Below, in pieces: positions 33,733 to 45,910 of a stretch of 64,000 nt of DNA. Source of the stretch: Brassica napus (Eukaryota > Streptophyta > Magnoliopsida > Brassicales > Brassicaceae); NCBI RefSeq assembly GCF_020379485.1, contig NC_063448.1, forward strand, positions 5,231,726 through 5,295,725, written 5' to 3'. The position numbers and the translations under genes were made by a program. The notes under the pieces are model-generated. The model made no database searches and was not told the DNA's origin. It was given only the letters and a program-made list of their open reading frames with translations. Numbering within the stretch: position 1 is the first letter of the stretch; every line of letters begins with the position of its first letter.

Positions 33733-34188
33733 TGGCTGTGAGGAACACAAAGGCAGCTCATGAGCTGATTCAGCAATGGCAGAACTAGTGGTCTGGCAAA
33801 GGTCTCCCACTTAATGTCGAGGTACACTCTTATCATCTCCTATATGAATTCTCTCCTCTGGTAATGATGAATAAATTATAGTTTGTAGCTAATAATGTCT
33901 ACTTTTGAGACTGGAAATAGTCAATAATGTTTATTATCATATATAAGTGATCAGTCGTTTTGCATAGTAGAAACTTCAAACTGTATGGGATCTTGTGTAC
34001 TAGTTATTAGACAAGAGTATTGGTTTGTTACATCTACGTATCTGATTAAGATCCCCTGTGTTCTTTTTTGTAAAGGCAATGGAACTTGATCTTCTTTCAC
34101 TGGATTATGTTGCGAGATTTGCTGGTGCACGCTCGTTTAGGACCTTTGCATGTTTTGATTAACAATGCCGGCATATTTGCTATGGGAG
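33701..34188 (+). pseudogene. FEY-like short-chain dehydrogenase fragment
   Basis: Two exon remnants, 33701-33821 (RQLAEAGVHVVMAVRNTKAA, HELIQQWQ, then WSGKGLPLNVE) and 34076-34188 (AMELDLLSLD and, after a frame change, LGPLHVLINNAGIFAMG). These match the NAD(P)-binding core of the plant short-chain dehydrogenase FOREVER YOUNG (FEY), as I recall it, including the NNAG motif. Lesions: TAG at 33786-33788 after QN, and a frame change around 34110-34130. The Gly-rich nucleotide motif upstream and the YxxxK catalytic region downstream are absent. The first exon overlaps the tail of the HIPP-like reading frame. Confidence 0.8.
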
Positions 34189-34687
34189 GTTGGTTGTATT
34201 ACCCTTTTAGCTACAAAGCATTTGAGCCTTTCCCTCTGTTTTGATTCCTTCTTGGGTTTTCACCATCACTACTACACCATTCATCATCATCAATGTTCTA
34301 ATTTGATGGACCCAATTAGTGACAACTGGCATGCATAGCATTGATTTCAAACATAAACTCTTATCAATAATAATTAGGAAGGCAAGAAGTAAATTATCAA
34401 AAATCTTAATTATTAAGAACTTAAAAAAGGTTCTGCCATTGGACCATGAAAAATTTAATTACATTACAAAGGGTTCTAAACTTCGCAAATTACAAAATTT
34501 ACAATTAAACTAATCATTGGGTTCTAACCAGTGGAGATGGTTTTAAGATATATCTTAAAGGTTCACATCAAACCACATGCAATCACATTGTAAAACCACG
34601 CCGTTTTTTTGCCTTTTTGTGATTGCTTACCATTTTCAAGCCCAATAGGGCCATATGTTGGACGACCATATTTAAGCCTTTCACAAT
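34189..34687. other. AT-rich intergenic stretch
   Basis: No gene seen between the FEY fragment and the hAT element. Confidence 0.5.
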
Positions 34688-34695
34688 AGTAGACT

Positions 34696-35359
34696 TAGGC
34701 CTGGGCATTTCAGGTATCGGTTCGGTTCGGTTCGGGTATTTCGGGTTTTGGGTAGTTCGGATAGGGGCTAGAGGATCCATTTAGTACTTTACCTATTTTC
34801 GGTTCGGTCCGGTTCGGATAGTTTCGGGTTCGGTTCGGTTCGGATAGTAAATGTAGGAACCGGAAAATATCCGGAAAAGTTCGGTTCTCATTTGGATCCG
34901 GTTCGGGTTCGGATAGTTCGGGTAGTTCGGATAATTTGGATAAAATTTCGGTTATTTAGGGTAAATATCAAATAATTAGGATGATTTAGATAAAAAATTT
35001 GGATATTTCAGATTACTTTGGATATTTCGGATAAAACTATCTGGATAGTTTCGGATACTTTCGGGTAGTTTGGATACTTTATAATAATTTAGTTATCCTC
35101 AACTATTTTCAGATACTTTTAATAGAATTTTAAATTAAAAATATATATTTAGTGATGTTATATGTGTATATAATTAATATTTTTATATATTCGGGTATCC
35201 GTTCGGTTCTCGGTTCGGTTCCGGTTCGGTTCGGTTATTTCGGATATAAAAATATAGGAACCGTTCGGGTATTTGAGGGTATTAGTCTGGTTCCGGTTTC
35301 GGGTATTTCGGTTCGGTTCCGGTTCGGTTCTTCGGTTCCGGTTATTTTGCCCAGGCCTA
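34696..35359. mobile_element. Non-autonomous hAT element, 664 bp, 8-bp TSD
   Basis: Inverted ends TAGGCCTGGGCA (left) and TGCCCAGGCCTA (right), flanked by identical 8-bp copies AGTAGACT at 34688-34695 and 35360-35367. Size, ends and TSD length indicate hAT. The inside is built from short words such as GGTTCGGTTCGG and GGATAGTTTCGG on either side of an AT-rich centre, so it has many internal repeats and no transposase. Confidence 0.9.
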
Positions 35360-35367
35360 AGTAGACT

Positions 35368-37252
35368 ATTTTGTCAAGTACACTCTTTAAAAATTTTAGG
35401 ACGTCACCAGATTTGCAATTTATTTTATCAATCGAGCATCAAATTAAATTACACTACACACTCTACATTTAGACGCTCATGTTTTCTTATGCCACGTAAA
35501 ATAGACTTTTAGACCAAAAAGGTGAAAAGGGTAAGAAAATTTTGGGAATAGGAAAGAAGAGTTGTAAGATGAAAAATGGGTAAATAAAATTATAACATCA
35601 CGAATGAAAAAGAAACATTGAAAAATAACTTTCATGTGTTCATCAAGTCCACGGATTTTCATTGATACAAAAAAAAAAGAGAGTTTAAACTAGTTAATAA
35701 ATGTGACAGAGCAGGGGGAGATGCACAGGAGATGAGGGAGCTACAGTTTAGTTTCAGCCGTACTATTTTGTGTTCTTCTGCTTCGGATTCTTTAAAGTTT
35801 CGGAATCTAACTGCTTCAATCAACCAAAAATATGAAAAGACTTTGTTCAGACCAAGATTTCATATAATATATGTTTGTGTGATTCTTTGCTAACTTCTTT
35901 TTTTCTCTCTCTACGACATTGTTTTAAGGTTTTTCTTCGATATGTCTAATCAAAATAGAAAGTACGTACCCCGGTTTAAAGTCTCGTGGACTATTTAGCG
36001 AGGTTAGAAGATTCCGTTTAAACAGTTACAGTCGACAATTATGTTGATCTAATTATACTGATGTAGCAGTAGAGAAAACAAGTATATTGTCTATAGAAAA
36101 TGGTTGCAATTAATCCAATAGTTTAATTTATAGCACAAACCTTAAAACCAATGTCATTTTCTGTCAATACGAAGGCTGGTCAAATGTTTCAGATCGACAT
36201 GTACAAGAGATCATCTTACTTTTTTTTCAGCCATGAAATAACTGGTTTTAACAGCGAAACTCGAATAGACTCGCTGAATATTAATGAAATAAAAACACTA
36301 AAACTCTTACTATAGAAGTATATGAATTTTTAAAAGTCTGTTACTATTCAGAAAATATTGAAACCCTAATTTACATAAATCCCAAATAGATATAAAAATT
36401 AAATAACAAAGATCAAAACACTTGATTTCTTTTTTTTTTACAAAATCATGTTTTCACAATACATCAGAGAAAATTAATATACTCGTTAGTTACGTTAATA
36501 AGATTCAAACACAGGGGTAACCTCTTTCAAAGAGAAAAAAAAACTTATACCACATGCATTTAGCATTAATTGTAGCAATGAAGCAAAGCAGAATGTATAC
36601 TTTTCGTCCAACTTTACATTCCAGTTCCATTAGCAAGCAAAAATAAGTAAACTTCCCCACTTTGCTCAAAAAAAAAAACTAAAGTAAAAAGTGTGAGAAT
36701 AGATTAGGGTATCTTTTGGCAGGACAGATTTATTTAAAATTTAATATGGGAACTTTAATAATATCATCATCACTGAGACTATCACTATCTCAGTAAGTTG
36801 GTTCAGAACTCAGATGATGAAAGTGGAGAGAGACAGAAGCTTTCGCATCTACAGTTAACGCCACGTTTCTCCATGTCTATTGCCTTTCTTTTGTATCAGA
36901 GCGTACTCTCACCTTTTTCTTTTGGTTTGTGAATTCTGAGGAGAGTAAATGTTCACTCAGATAATATATACTATAGCATAAATATATTTAATAGATTAGA
37001 AGAACTGAAAGAGAGAAGTCGTGAAACCAAGGATGGTTTTGAGATCCTAGAAAGTAGTAGAGCGAGTTCCAAGTGAAATAGTACATTCTTTGCTAATAAT
37101 GAGTGACAGATTCCCACATCAACTTTTTAATTTATACTGTAACATTTTCCTCACGTTATGTGTATCCATATCCGATATTTTCGAACGTGTGGTTCATTCG
37201 GTTTTTCCATGGATCACTTGGTAATACAAAATTCAGATGCGATGGTTCGCTT
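35368..37252. other. AT-rich intergenic stretch
   Basis: No supported gene or terminal repeat found. Confidence 0.5.
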
Positions 37253-37401
37253 GGTATTGAATGAAAGAATTGATTGAATTGATTGAATTGATTAACCAAA
37301 GTTTGTTACAATCAAGTGTATATATATACACGGTTTAAGCAAAAGGAAACTAAACCGTATTGGTTATCTAACTTAAACCGATATTATACAATATGTCCCG
37401 G

Positions 37402-39828
37402 TCAAGTCTCTGAAACTGAAGCTTCAGGTGGAAGGAAGAGACTAGAGATAGACATTCTGTTGAGAATAGAATGAAATGGTCTAGAGTGAAGAGGCTTCTT
37501 CATGATATCATCATGCTGATCAGCACTAGGGACGTGCATCAGTGTGATGAAGCCTTTCTTTACCTGATCACGAACGGTGTGGCAATCTATCTCCACGTGC
37601 TTCATTTGTTCATGGAAGACCGGATTGGTGGCGATATGCATTGCAGACTTATTGTTACAGAAGAGCTTCGTATTCGTCGAAACTTTGATGTTAAGACTCG
37701 TGAGAAGCTGTTGCAGCCAGAGTAACTCACAAGTAGCATGCGCCATGCTGCGATATTCAGCCTCTGTACTACTCCGGCTAACCACATCATGTTTCTTCGA
37801 CTTCCATGTGATCAAGGAGTTACCAAGGTAGACACAATAGTCAGTAAGAGAGTGTTTACTATCAGGACATGTTCCCTAATTAGCATCAGAAAAAAGCATT
37901 TAGACACAACTGAGAAGAGGCAGAGTAAAAGAGCCCTTGCCCGGGATTGTTCTTGATGTACCGTAGTATCTTGTGAGCTGCTTCAAGATGAATATCGGTA
38001 GGAGATTGCATGAACTGTCTCAGACAATGTACAGCAAAGGTGATATCAGGATGAGTGATTGTGAGATATAGAAGATGACCAATCAACGCACGGTAGCTGG
38101 TGGGGTCTTGAAGCGGAGTACCAGAGTTTTTACTCAACTTAACCAGAGGATCCATAGGTACAGAACTCAGCTTGCAAGCAAGAAGTCCAGCATCAGATAT
38201 AAGACTCAACACATATTTCCGTTGAGAGATAGAAATGCCTTCAGATGATCGTGCAATCTCCAAGCCAAGGAAGAAAAAGAGTTGTCATAAGTCCTTGATC
38301 TTGAAACGAGAACTTAGAGTCTTCTTGAGAGAAGCAACTTCTTCATCATTATTGCCAACAATCATAATGTCGTCAACATAAACAAGGGCTGCAGTGAAAA
38401 CAGAGCCGTGTTGCTTGACAAACAATGTGTTGTCTGCTGGCGATTGAGTATAACCAGCTGCTAAGAAGACCGAAGAGAGACAATGGTACCACTGACGTGA
38501 GGCTTGCTTGAACCCATAGAGTGACTTATGAAGTCGAGATATTAGGGGGAAGAGAGCGAGAAGCGGGTACATAACCCTGAGGAATACTCATAAAGATCTC
38601 CTCATCAAGATCACTATGCAAAATTGCATTAGAGACATCCATTTGAGACATGCTCCATCCTTGTATAGTTGCAAGACCAAGAAGAAGTTTCACACTAGCA
38701 AGTTTAGCCACTGGAGAAAATGTATCAGTGAAATCGACGCCTTCTTGTTGTGTGAAACCCTTAGCCACCAAACGTGCTTTATAACGCTCTATGGTGCCGT
38801 CTGCATTGTACTTAATGGTATATACCCATTTGCAACCAACCACATTTTTACCAGGAGGAAAAGATTCAACTGTACATGTCTTATTTGTCTCCATACCCTG
38901 CAACTCATCAATCGTGGCTTTTCGAAAATGTGGAGATAACATGGCTTGCTTAAAAGATGTTGGTTCTGTCTCAAGAGAATAGGAAAGAACATAAGATTTA
39001 TAGAGAGATTGAAGTTTATCATAGGCTAGAACAGAGGAAAGAGGATATGAAACTGAAGATGAAGGTTTAGAAGGGGTTAGAGCAAGATTACTCTGAGCAA
39101 GAGCACAATGGCACTGAGATAAGTAACCAGGGGCTCTTGTATGACGCATAGGTCTGTCACCGAGTAGTCGTCCTTGTCCTGTAGCTACTGGAACAGTCTC
39201 TCTATATATGTTTGTGGCATTAGGAACTACAGGTGTTGGAACTACATAATCAAGGACAACAGAAATGGGAGCAGGCAAGATTGTTTTATCAAAGATGTTC
39301 AGAGAAGGTGGAACAGAGAAAGATGTATCAAGATATGGAAATGAGTTTTCATGAAAGACAATATTTCGTGTAATAGAGATATTATTGGAATATAGATGTA
39401 ACACTTTATAGCCTTGGTAACCACTCGGAAAACCTAAGAATACACATTTATCAGCTCTAGCGGAGAATTTGTTCCTATCTTTAAGAAACGTAGATGCATA
39501 GCATAAGTAACCAAATGTTTTAAGAAATGAGCAATCATGAACTTTCTTAGCAAAACCTCATAAGGTGATTTATCATTTAACAGAGCAGAAGGAGTTCTAT
39601 TAGTGAGAAACACAGCAGTACAAATGCAATCACTCCAGTATACTTGTTAGATTGAAATAACAAAGCTCTTGCAACATTTAGAATATGTTGATGCTTTCTC
39701 TCTACAACAGAGTTCTGTTGTGGAGTATAAGCACATGAATATTGATGAAAAATGCCATGTTCTTGAAGAAGATTAGTAAAAGCAAGTTCAGGTGCGTTAT
39801 CACTAAATTGGAAAGACAGTCGAAACAT
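37402..39828 (-). pseudogene. Copia integrase/RT/RNase H region, interrupted
   Basis: Segments in order: integrase (39828-39577, [20 protein letters not shown]), linker and RT start (39404-38526, [56 protein letters not shown]), RT palm (38572-38285, [16 protein letters not shown] and catalytic YVDDIMIVG), RT end (38263-37886) and RNase H (37815-37402, WKSKKHDVVSRSSTEAEYRS, KHVEIDCHTVRDQV). The segments lie in different frames or are separated by stops. Confidence 0.85.
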
Positions 39829-39862
39829 CTGATTTATTTTTCATCATATAAACCCAAGTAGC

Positions 39863-41878
39863 TCATGTACAATCATCAACTAATGTAAGAAAATACTTGT
39901 ATCCTTCTATTGACTCAATACCAAAGGGACCCCATACATCTAAGTGAACCAAATTAAAAGCAGATTTTGACATGTTATTATTCGATACAAATGGTAACAG
40001 CTTTTGTATAGCTAATGGACAAACTGGACAGACTTCAGACTTATGTAAACTAGACGTGGCTATAGGCAATGTACCAGTAAGAAACTTTAACTTGGAAGTT
40101 GATGGATGTCCAAGGCGATGGTGCCATAGGTTCCCATCGACTTGCAAGGATCCACAGAATTGCAGAGAAGAATCAACAGCAGGTTCAAGAACATATAGAT
40201 TGCGCAATAAACTTCCTCTACCAATCATCAAGCCCTTAGAAGACTCCTGGAGAAAACAATGATCAGGATAAAAGTGAGCAGACAAGTGATTATCACGCAA
40301 AAGTGTACATACACTAATAAGATTGAACCGAAAAGATGGAACATGCAGAACATTATGCAATTTGGGAGATGTTGACGATTGCACAGTGCCAATATGAGAT
40401 ATTGATTCCCTAATGCCATTAGGGAGAGAGACTGTAACACCAGTTACAGGAGAAGTCTGAGTAGACAGTGACAAATCTGAGCATACATGCGTAGTTTCCC
40501 CACTGTTAATTATCCAAGCACCATTAGGCATTGCATTGGGAAGAGAGGAAAGACATTGATGTTGAAAGGTGAGGATATTATTATCAAAACGAAGGCTAGT
40601 TGGTGGAAATGAAACGGTTATATTTGGTGATGAAAGAGGAGGTGTAAAAGAGACAGTACCAGCTGAAGATTGAGGATCCATGTATCCATTTTCATTAACC
40701 GTTGATTGTTGAGTTGATACAGCGTTTACAGTAGGTGTCATAAAGGCCTGGAGCTGTTGAATCAGAGATTGGAGTTGGCCTCTGTCCATATGTCCTAAAG
40801 ACTGACCAGATTGCTTAGGAAGAACATTCGCAGCAACATTCTGATTGACGTATTGTTGTTGCATAAGTATGAAGTTGTTCTGAATCTGAGGTCGTGGCTG
40901 CGGATAGGTGTTCTGTCCTCTTGGTGCAAAGCCAGATGTTGGAGTAGAAGACCTGTTGTTGCGATGACTAGAGGGATAGCCATGGAGTTTGAAACATTTA
41001 ACAACCATATGACCGAGTTGACCACAATAGGTGCAAAGAGGTCTAGACTTTGGACGAAAGCCACCAGAAGTCTGAGTAGCAGCCAGAACAGGATTCTCAG
41101 ACGCAGAGGCAGCAATGGAGAGAGACTCAGCAGGGCCTGAGCTGTGAAAGACCGCAGTAGCCGGTGTGGAGGATGGCTTGATAGATTTATGCCTCTCATC
41201 CTGAATGACAAGATTAAACACATCTTCAGTTGATGGGATTGGCTTGAGCATTAAGATGTGGCGACGAGTAGGCTCATATGCTTCATTGAGTCCCATCAAG
41301 AACTTAGTCACACGACTTCGTTGTTGAATACTCTCCCATAACGCTGCTGCATTGCATTCACAACGGCCACAAGTCAACATAGTTCTTGTATTCCTCCCAT
41401 AGTGTGACCAATGTTGTATAATAGGTGTGTTGTATAATAGGTGCTAATATCCATTGAACCTTGTTGTAAGCGACTCAATTGCTGTTCAATCTCATAAACC
41501 CGCGGAGCATCTTCCTGTTTGAATCGCGAGATTATATTCTTCCAGATCGATTCAGCAGTCGACATAAACAAGAGATTTTGACATATCCTCTTCGATACAG
41601 AGGATCATCAGCCATGTAGCTACCATATCGTTACAGCGAGACCAAGAACCAGAATCCCTATGACTATCCGGAAGTTTAGGAATCGTACCATCGATGAAAC
41701 CTAGTTTGTTACGGACGTTGAGAGCCATACGCACCGATCGGCGCCAAGAGTGGAACTCCGCACCGGAAGAGAGACGATCGGATACCAAGATGAGACTGGC
41801 ATGATCGGAGCTATGAAGATAATATGGATTCTCGTACTGATCCAAGAATGTAGTCTCCGGAGCTAGATTGGGGTTCAT
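39863..41878 (-). pseudogene. Copia gag/protease region, interrupted
   Basis: Gag begins at 41878 (MNPNLAPETTFLDQYENPYY, FHSWRRSVRMALNVRNKLGF), breaks by frameshift near 41570-41620, continues (ESIWKNIISRF, EIEQQLSRLQQGSMDISTYY) and breaks again near 41400 at a 15-bp duplication (GTTGTATAATAGGTG). The long stretch 41380-39863 holds FLMGLNEAYEPTRRHIL, a CCHC knuckle CTYCGQLGHMVVKCFKLHG, the protease site and GAG pre-integrase (LWHHRLGHPS), ending in the integrase start (HLDVWGPFGIES). The protease site reads WIINSGETTHVC, so the catalytic Asp of D-S/T-G is Asn. Confidence 0.85.
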
Positions 41879-42261
41879 AGCGACGAAGACGAAGACGAAT
41901 GAAGAAAGATGAGAGCTCGATTCGAGTGATGAATCGACTTTGGAGATCGATGAATCTTGATTCAGAACGTGGAAAGAAGAATCAAGAGAAAGTAAACGAA
42001 GGTGATGATTTCCAGCTCGAGAAGAATCAAATCGAAAATGAACTGAAGAAGAATCTGAGAACGAGAAAGGCTCATGATGATCGAAATCATAGAATCACCA
42101 TGAGAGTGATGGTCTCAGCTCTGATACCATATTGAATGGAAGAATAGGTTGAATTGATTAACCATAGTTTGTTACAATCCAGTGTATATATATACACGGT
42201 TTAAGCAAAAAGAATCTAAACCGTATTGTTTATCTAACTTAAACCAAACCGGTATTATACA

Positions 42262-42949
42262 ATAGTTGGTAATGGTTCATATGGTTTTTCTGTCTAGTAT
42301 ATGGTAACACACTACGTAAATATGATTCATTCGGTTTTGTTTAGCAAAAAAATGACTCATTCGGTTTTTCTATCTAGTATATGGTAATACAAAAAAAATC
42401 AAAATTTTCTTGATAAGACTTACACAGCTAAGATAATAAGAATATGCATAGTTTCATGTAATTTTTAAGAAATTACGTTTTGCAAATTAGTCTTATTTCT
42501 TACTTCTGCGACTGAAACCAAGTACGAATACTTTAATTTTTGTTAAGTAATGGAGTTCCAAACTTTAGATTTTACATTTCTTGGTCTAATATCATTTAGT
42601 ATAATAGATTTTTGAAACACAAATTTTGTTTTAAATCCAACGCTTCATTAATTTGAACTACGGCTGAAAAAAAAATTTCTTGTTTTTTTTTGTTTTTGTT
42701 TTTTTATTGTAACGTCACCCTTGGGGTTCCATTCATTTATAATGATAATCGTCTTTGGTGTGTGTTTGATAAAAAAAACTCATTCTATATATCAATTGTA
42801 GTTTAAAAAAAAAGATTTCTAACTCTATCCTAGAAATAATGTATTAACGAAGGGAACATTAAAGATTACCAGTATATATTTCATATCCAATCTTTAAAAG
42901 ATGCATCCTATAAACATTACAGTTGAATCATGACTAATGTGTATATGTT
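42262..42949. other. AT-rich stretch distal to DOT5
   Basis: No gene seen. CATTCGGTTTT(T/G)-containing phrases repeat at about 42325 and 42358. Confidence 0.5.
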
Positions 42950-43152
42950 ATCTGGTCTCTTAGCCGGGGTTTTTAATTTATGATTTGATATTTTTTATTT
43001 TTTTATTTTTTTTATACTTTTTAGCTAAGAGACGGCTTTTATATCTCTTATTTAAGAGGCGGTTTTTAATTTTTCTTAGTTAAAATCTAAGAAAAGTTAA
43101 GAACCATTTCTTAGACGAAGCTAACTCCTGTTAAGACACTGGGGTTAACAAT
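42950..43152. mobile_element. MITE copy 1, about 200 bp, upstream of DOT5
   Basis: Contains GGTCTCTTAGCCGGGG at the left and an inverted partner near the right (TAACTCCTGTTAAGACACTGGGG). It shares its body (ATGATTTGATA..., TTTTTCTTAGTTAAAATCTAAG) with the element at 46428-46613 in inverted orientation. It ends about 200 bp before the DOT5 ATG, so it lies in the promoter. Confidence 0.65.
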
Positions 43153-43345
43153 GGTATTATGTTTGGCACCAAACATAGGTCTGCAACTCACTCACACATC
43201 AATTTACGAGGATCGAACAAAAGCCAAAGTAAGTACAAAATAAACGAACCATTTATTAGTTACCAATTCGTCCAGCCTCCATTGTCATTCTCCACCATTT
43301 ACCCAAACCCCATCTTTCTCTTTTATATCTCCTTCTCTCTACTCA

Positions 43346-44746
43346 ATGTTTAATAATAACCAATATTGCATCTCCGGTGACGAAGACTCCGTCGTCCTCC
43401 GCCTTGGACCTCCTAATCAACAATACCGTAACAATTACAAATCCACCAGCACTAAACCTTCTACGAATCACGAAATCGATCATAATCTCCCTTTAACAAA
43501 CCCTAATGACGTCACCGTTGCTCTTCATATCGGACCTCCGGTTTCCGAAAAAGAAACCAGCGGGAACCATGAGGGTTTGACGGCGAGGCAGGGACAGTAT
43601 TGGATTCCTTCTCTTTCTCAGATCCTTGTCGGTCCCACTCAGTTCTCTTGTTCTGTCTGTAATAAAACTTTCAACCGCTTCAATAACATGCAGGTTTGAA
43701 TATCATTATATACTATTCAATTATTCATACTACAAAATTGATGTAATTATATATCATTAGGGGGAATTTTCTTGATCTGACTCCCATATATATTTCCTAT
43801 TTCCTTTTCGTTCCACGTTTATTACTATCTACATAAATAATCTGATATGTGTTGCTAGCTGATTTAAAATGGTTATAAAAAAGTATTTTGAAAATAATTT
43901 AATTATCAAAAAAATTGTTGCATTAACTTCGAATCTGTACCTCTCGGCGTTTCAAGGGTATCAATTCGACAAAATTTTATCTCATACAGTATTATCTTCA
44001 TAAATACTAGTTATGTTAACCATATATGTGTATATAATTATCATGTTTTCCAGAATATTTATTATAACCGTCAAGATGATTTATAATCAACGAAGTAAAT
44101 GTTCATGATCTTGACGTGAAACATGAAATAACCAAATTACTGTTTTATTTAAGTTACATCTTTCGTATTTTTCCTGTAGATGCATATGTGGGGTCATGGT
44201 TCGCAATACCGAAAGGGTCCAGAATCGCTGCGAGGGACGAAATCATCATCTTCGATACTAAGGCTGCCATGTTACTGTTGTGCAGAAGGCTGTAAGAATA
44301 ACATAGGCCATCCAAGAGCAAAGCCTCTCAAAGACTTTAGAACGCTCCAAACGCATTACAAGCGAAAGCACGGGGCGAAACCTTTTCGTTGCCGCAAAAA
44401 GTGCGAGAAGACATTTGCGGTAAGAGGCGATTGGAGAACGCACGAGAAGAATTGTGGGAAGGTGTGGTTTTGCGTTTGCGGATCGGATTTTAAGCATAAG
44501 AGGTCTCTCAAAGATCACGTTAGGGCTTTTGGAGATGGTCATGCGGCTCACACTGTAGGTGATCGTGTTGTATCCATTGGAGAAGGAGATGGAGATGATG
44601 ATGATGACGATTTTATGGAGGAAGAAGATGAACGAGATGATGATGAAGAAGAAGATGGTAATGGAGAAAGTGGTCGTGGAGAGAAGAACTACGGGATTAG
44701 ATATGAACACTTTGGTCGTTATGGTCAAATTTCTAATGACAACTAA
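43346..44746 (+). CDS. DOT5: DOT5/WIP6-like C2H2 zinc-finger transcription factor
   Basis: Two exons, 43346-43693 and 44180-44746, join at CAG/ATG in phase 0 to a 304-residue protein. The N-terminal part has [17 protein letters not shown] and a second VALHIGPP motif; the family-defining WIP motif is [15 protein letters not shown]. Four zinc fingers follow: [28 protein letters not shown]...[26 protein letters not shown] and [17 protein letters not shown]. The C-terminus is a long Asp/Glu run then [18 protein letters not shown] proteins are nuclear plant regulators; Arabidopsis DOT5 affects vein, leaf and shoot patterning (this role has been disputed in the literature, as I recall). The whole-length match, including N- and C-terminal ends, supports DOT5. 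No lesion seen; a MITE sits in its promoter. Confidence 0.93.
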
Positions 44747-45902
44747 TTAAATGGCCATTTTACGATCCATGGGTGTTAACTAGGGTTTGTTTAAGCGAGA
44801 TGTGTTTGATATTATATTCTTCATCACGTTAGTGAATTTTAAAGTATCTTTTACTATGAATTCCCGAAATAAATGTAATGGCTTCGATTGATCAAAAAAA
44901 AAAAAATGTAGTAGTTTGGGATTTTAACTGCGTCTAACCTTGTCATAGCTCCATGCCTCCATCAAACAATTTCTGCCTTTTTAGTAATAAAATTTTCTTA
45001 CCCAAAAAAAGTTAATTGGTTATCCATAATAATTAATCGGTTTGCATTTTCTTTTGTAACCGAGAGATATCTCAGATCAAGGTCAGACTGTGATGTAAAC
45101 TTTATAGAGCACTACAAGTTTTTTTCTTATTGGATCTATAACATTATATACATGCTAGGAAATATATGGACATGAAAGCTGGGATTTATATACGCGCAAT
45201 CCCCAATCTTCACATTTCTTTAGTGTTCTCCTAAATTTGACTACAAAACGATGATTTATTAAATGAGACCTACAATTTTAATTAAAATGTATATGATGCA
45301 GTGAATATAAAAGAGTGCACCTCTGGTGATAAATAATGGAGGTAACATACAATGGTAATTAAATCGTCGAAAGTGGCAGTTCGAATTATCCAAACACAGA
45401 AACTGTCTGTTGTCACTTTATATAGTGATGTCTAACGTTACACACATTTGTTGTCTATGTTACACTTGGAGAGAGAAATTTCACGACTCTTAGGTTACTT
45501 CAGTTTCTCTGTCACTCTCCCTCCCTGTCTCATTTTCTATATTTTATCTAATCTTTTCTCTATGGCATCATGTTATAAGTGATTTTTGTTTTAAAAAATC
45601 CAAAGCGAGTATTTTTCAAACACACACTGTTATTATAACCAAAAAACTACGTAAGCTAGTTAAACTGTCAGACTACTTGTCATAAATATCTTGATTCGAA
45701 TATAAATAAAATGTCGTGTAGAATTTTGGTTCCAAACTTTGAGTAAATTGATCCAGTAAGGTACGGAGTATTAAATGTTGTTTTGGAAATTGTACACTGA
45801 TAGATATTAATTTCAGAAAAGGAAAAAACTGAGAGATTGTAAAGAGTACCTGATACTCCATTTAATTTCATTTCACAAAAGTGTATATTTATGACTAAAG
45901 TA
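44747..45902. other. 3' region of DOT5 and intergenic DNA
   Basis: An AATAAA-like signal occurs at about 44868-44873. Beyond it no gene is supported. Confidence 0.5.
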
Positions 45903-45910
45903 TGTGGATA

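Larger units (their letters stand above)
37258..42261 (-). mobile_element. Degenerate Ty1/copia retrotransposon with short LTRs
   Basis: A 5.0-kb element on the minus strand. Short LTRs at 37258-37390 (3') and 42133-42261 (5') share TGAATG(A/G)AAGAA, TATATATACACGGTTTAAGC and an end ATTATACA. Next to the 5' LTR the minus strand reads TGGTATCAGAGCTGAGA (about 42114-42130), the initiator-tRNA-Met primer-binding site. Gag, protease, integrase, RT and RNase H follow in Ty1/copia order. The left LTR carries a GAATTGATT triplication. Flanks GGTAT and ATAGT do not match, so the TSD is unclear. Several frameshifts and stops make it non-functional. Confidence 0.88.

Noticed and set aside
34730..35340. 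Short repeats resembling a CRISPR-like array
   Set aside because: The words are short, irregular and not separated by unique spacers, the genome is a plant, and hAT ends with 8-bp TSD explain the block.
37253..42266. TSD of the second Copia element
   Set aside because: Flanks GGTAT and ATAGT do not match, so no target duplication is claimed.
44258..44728. Minus-strand Ile/Thr-rich ORF
   Set aside because: Antisense shadow of DOT5 exon 2 and its acidic tail.
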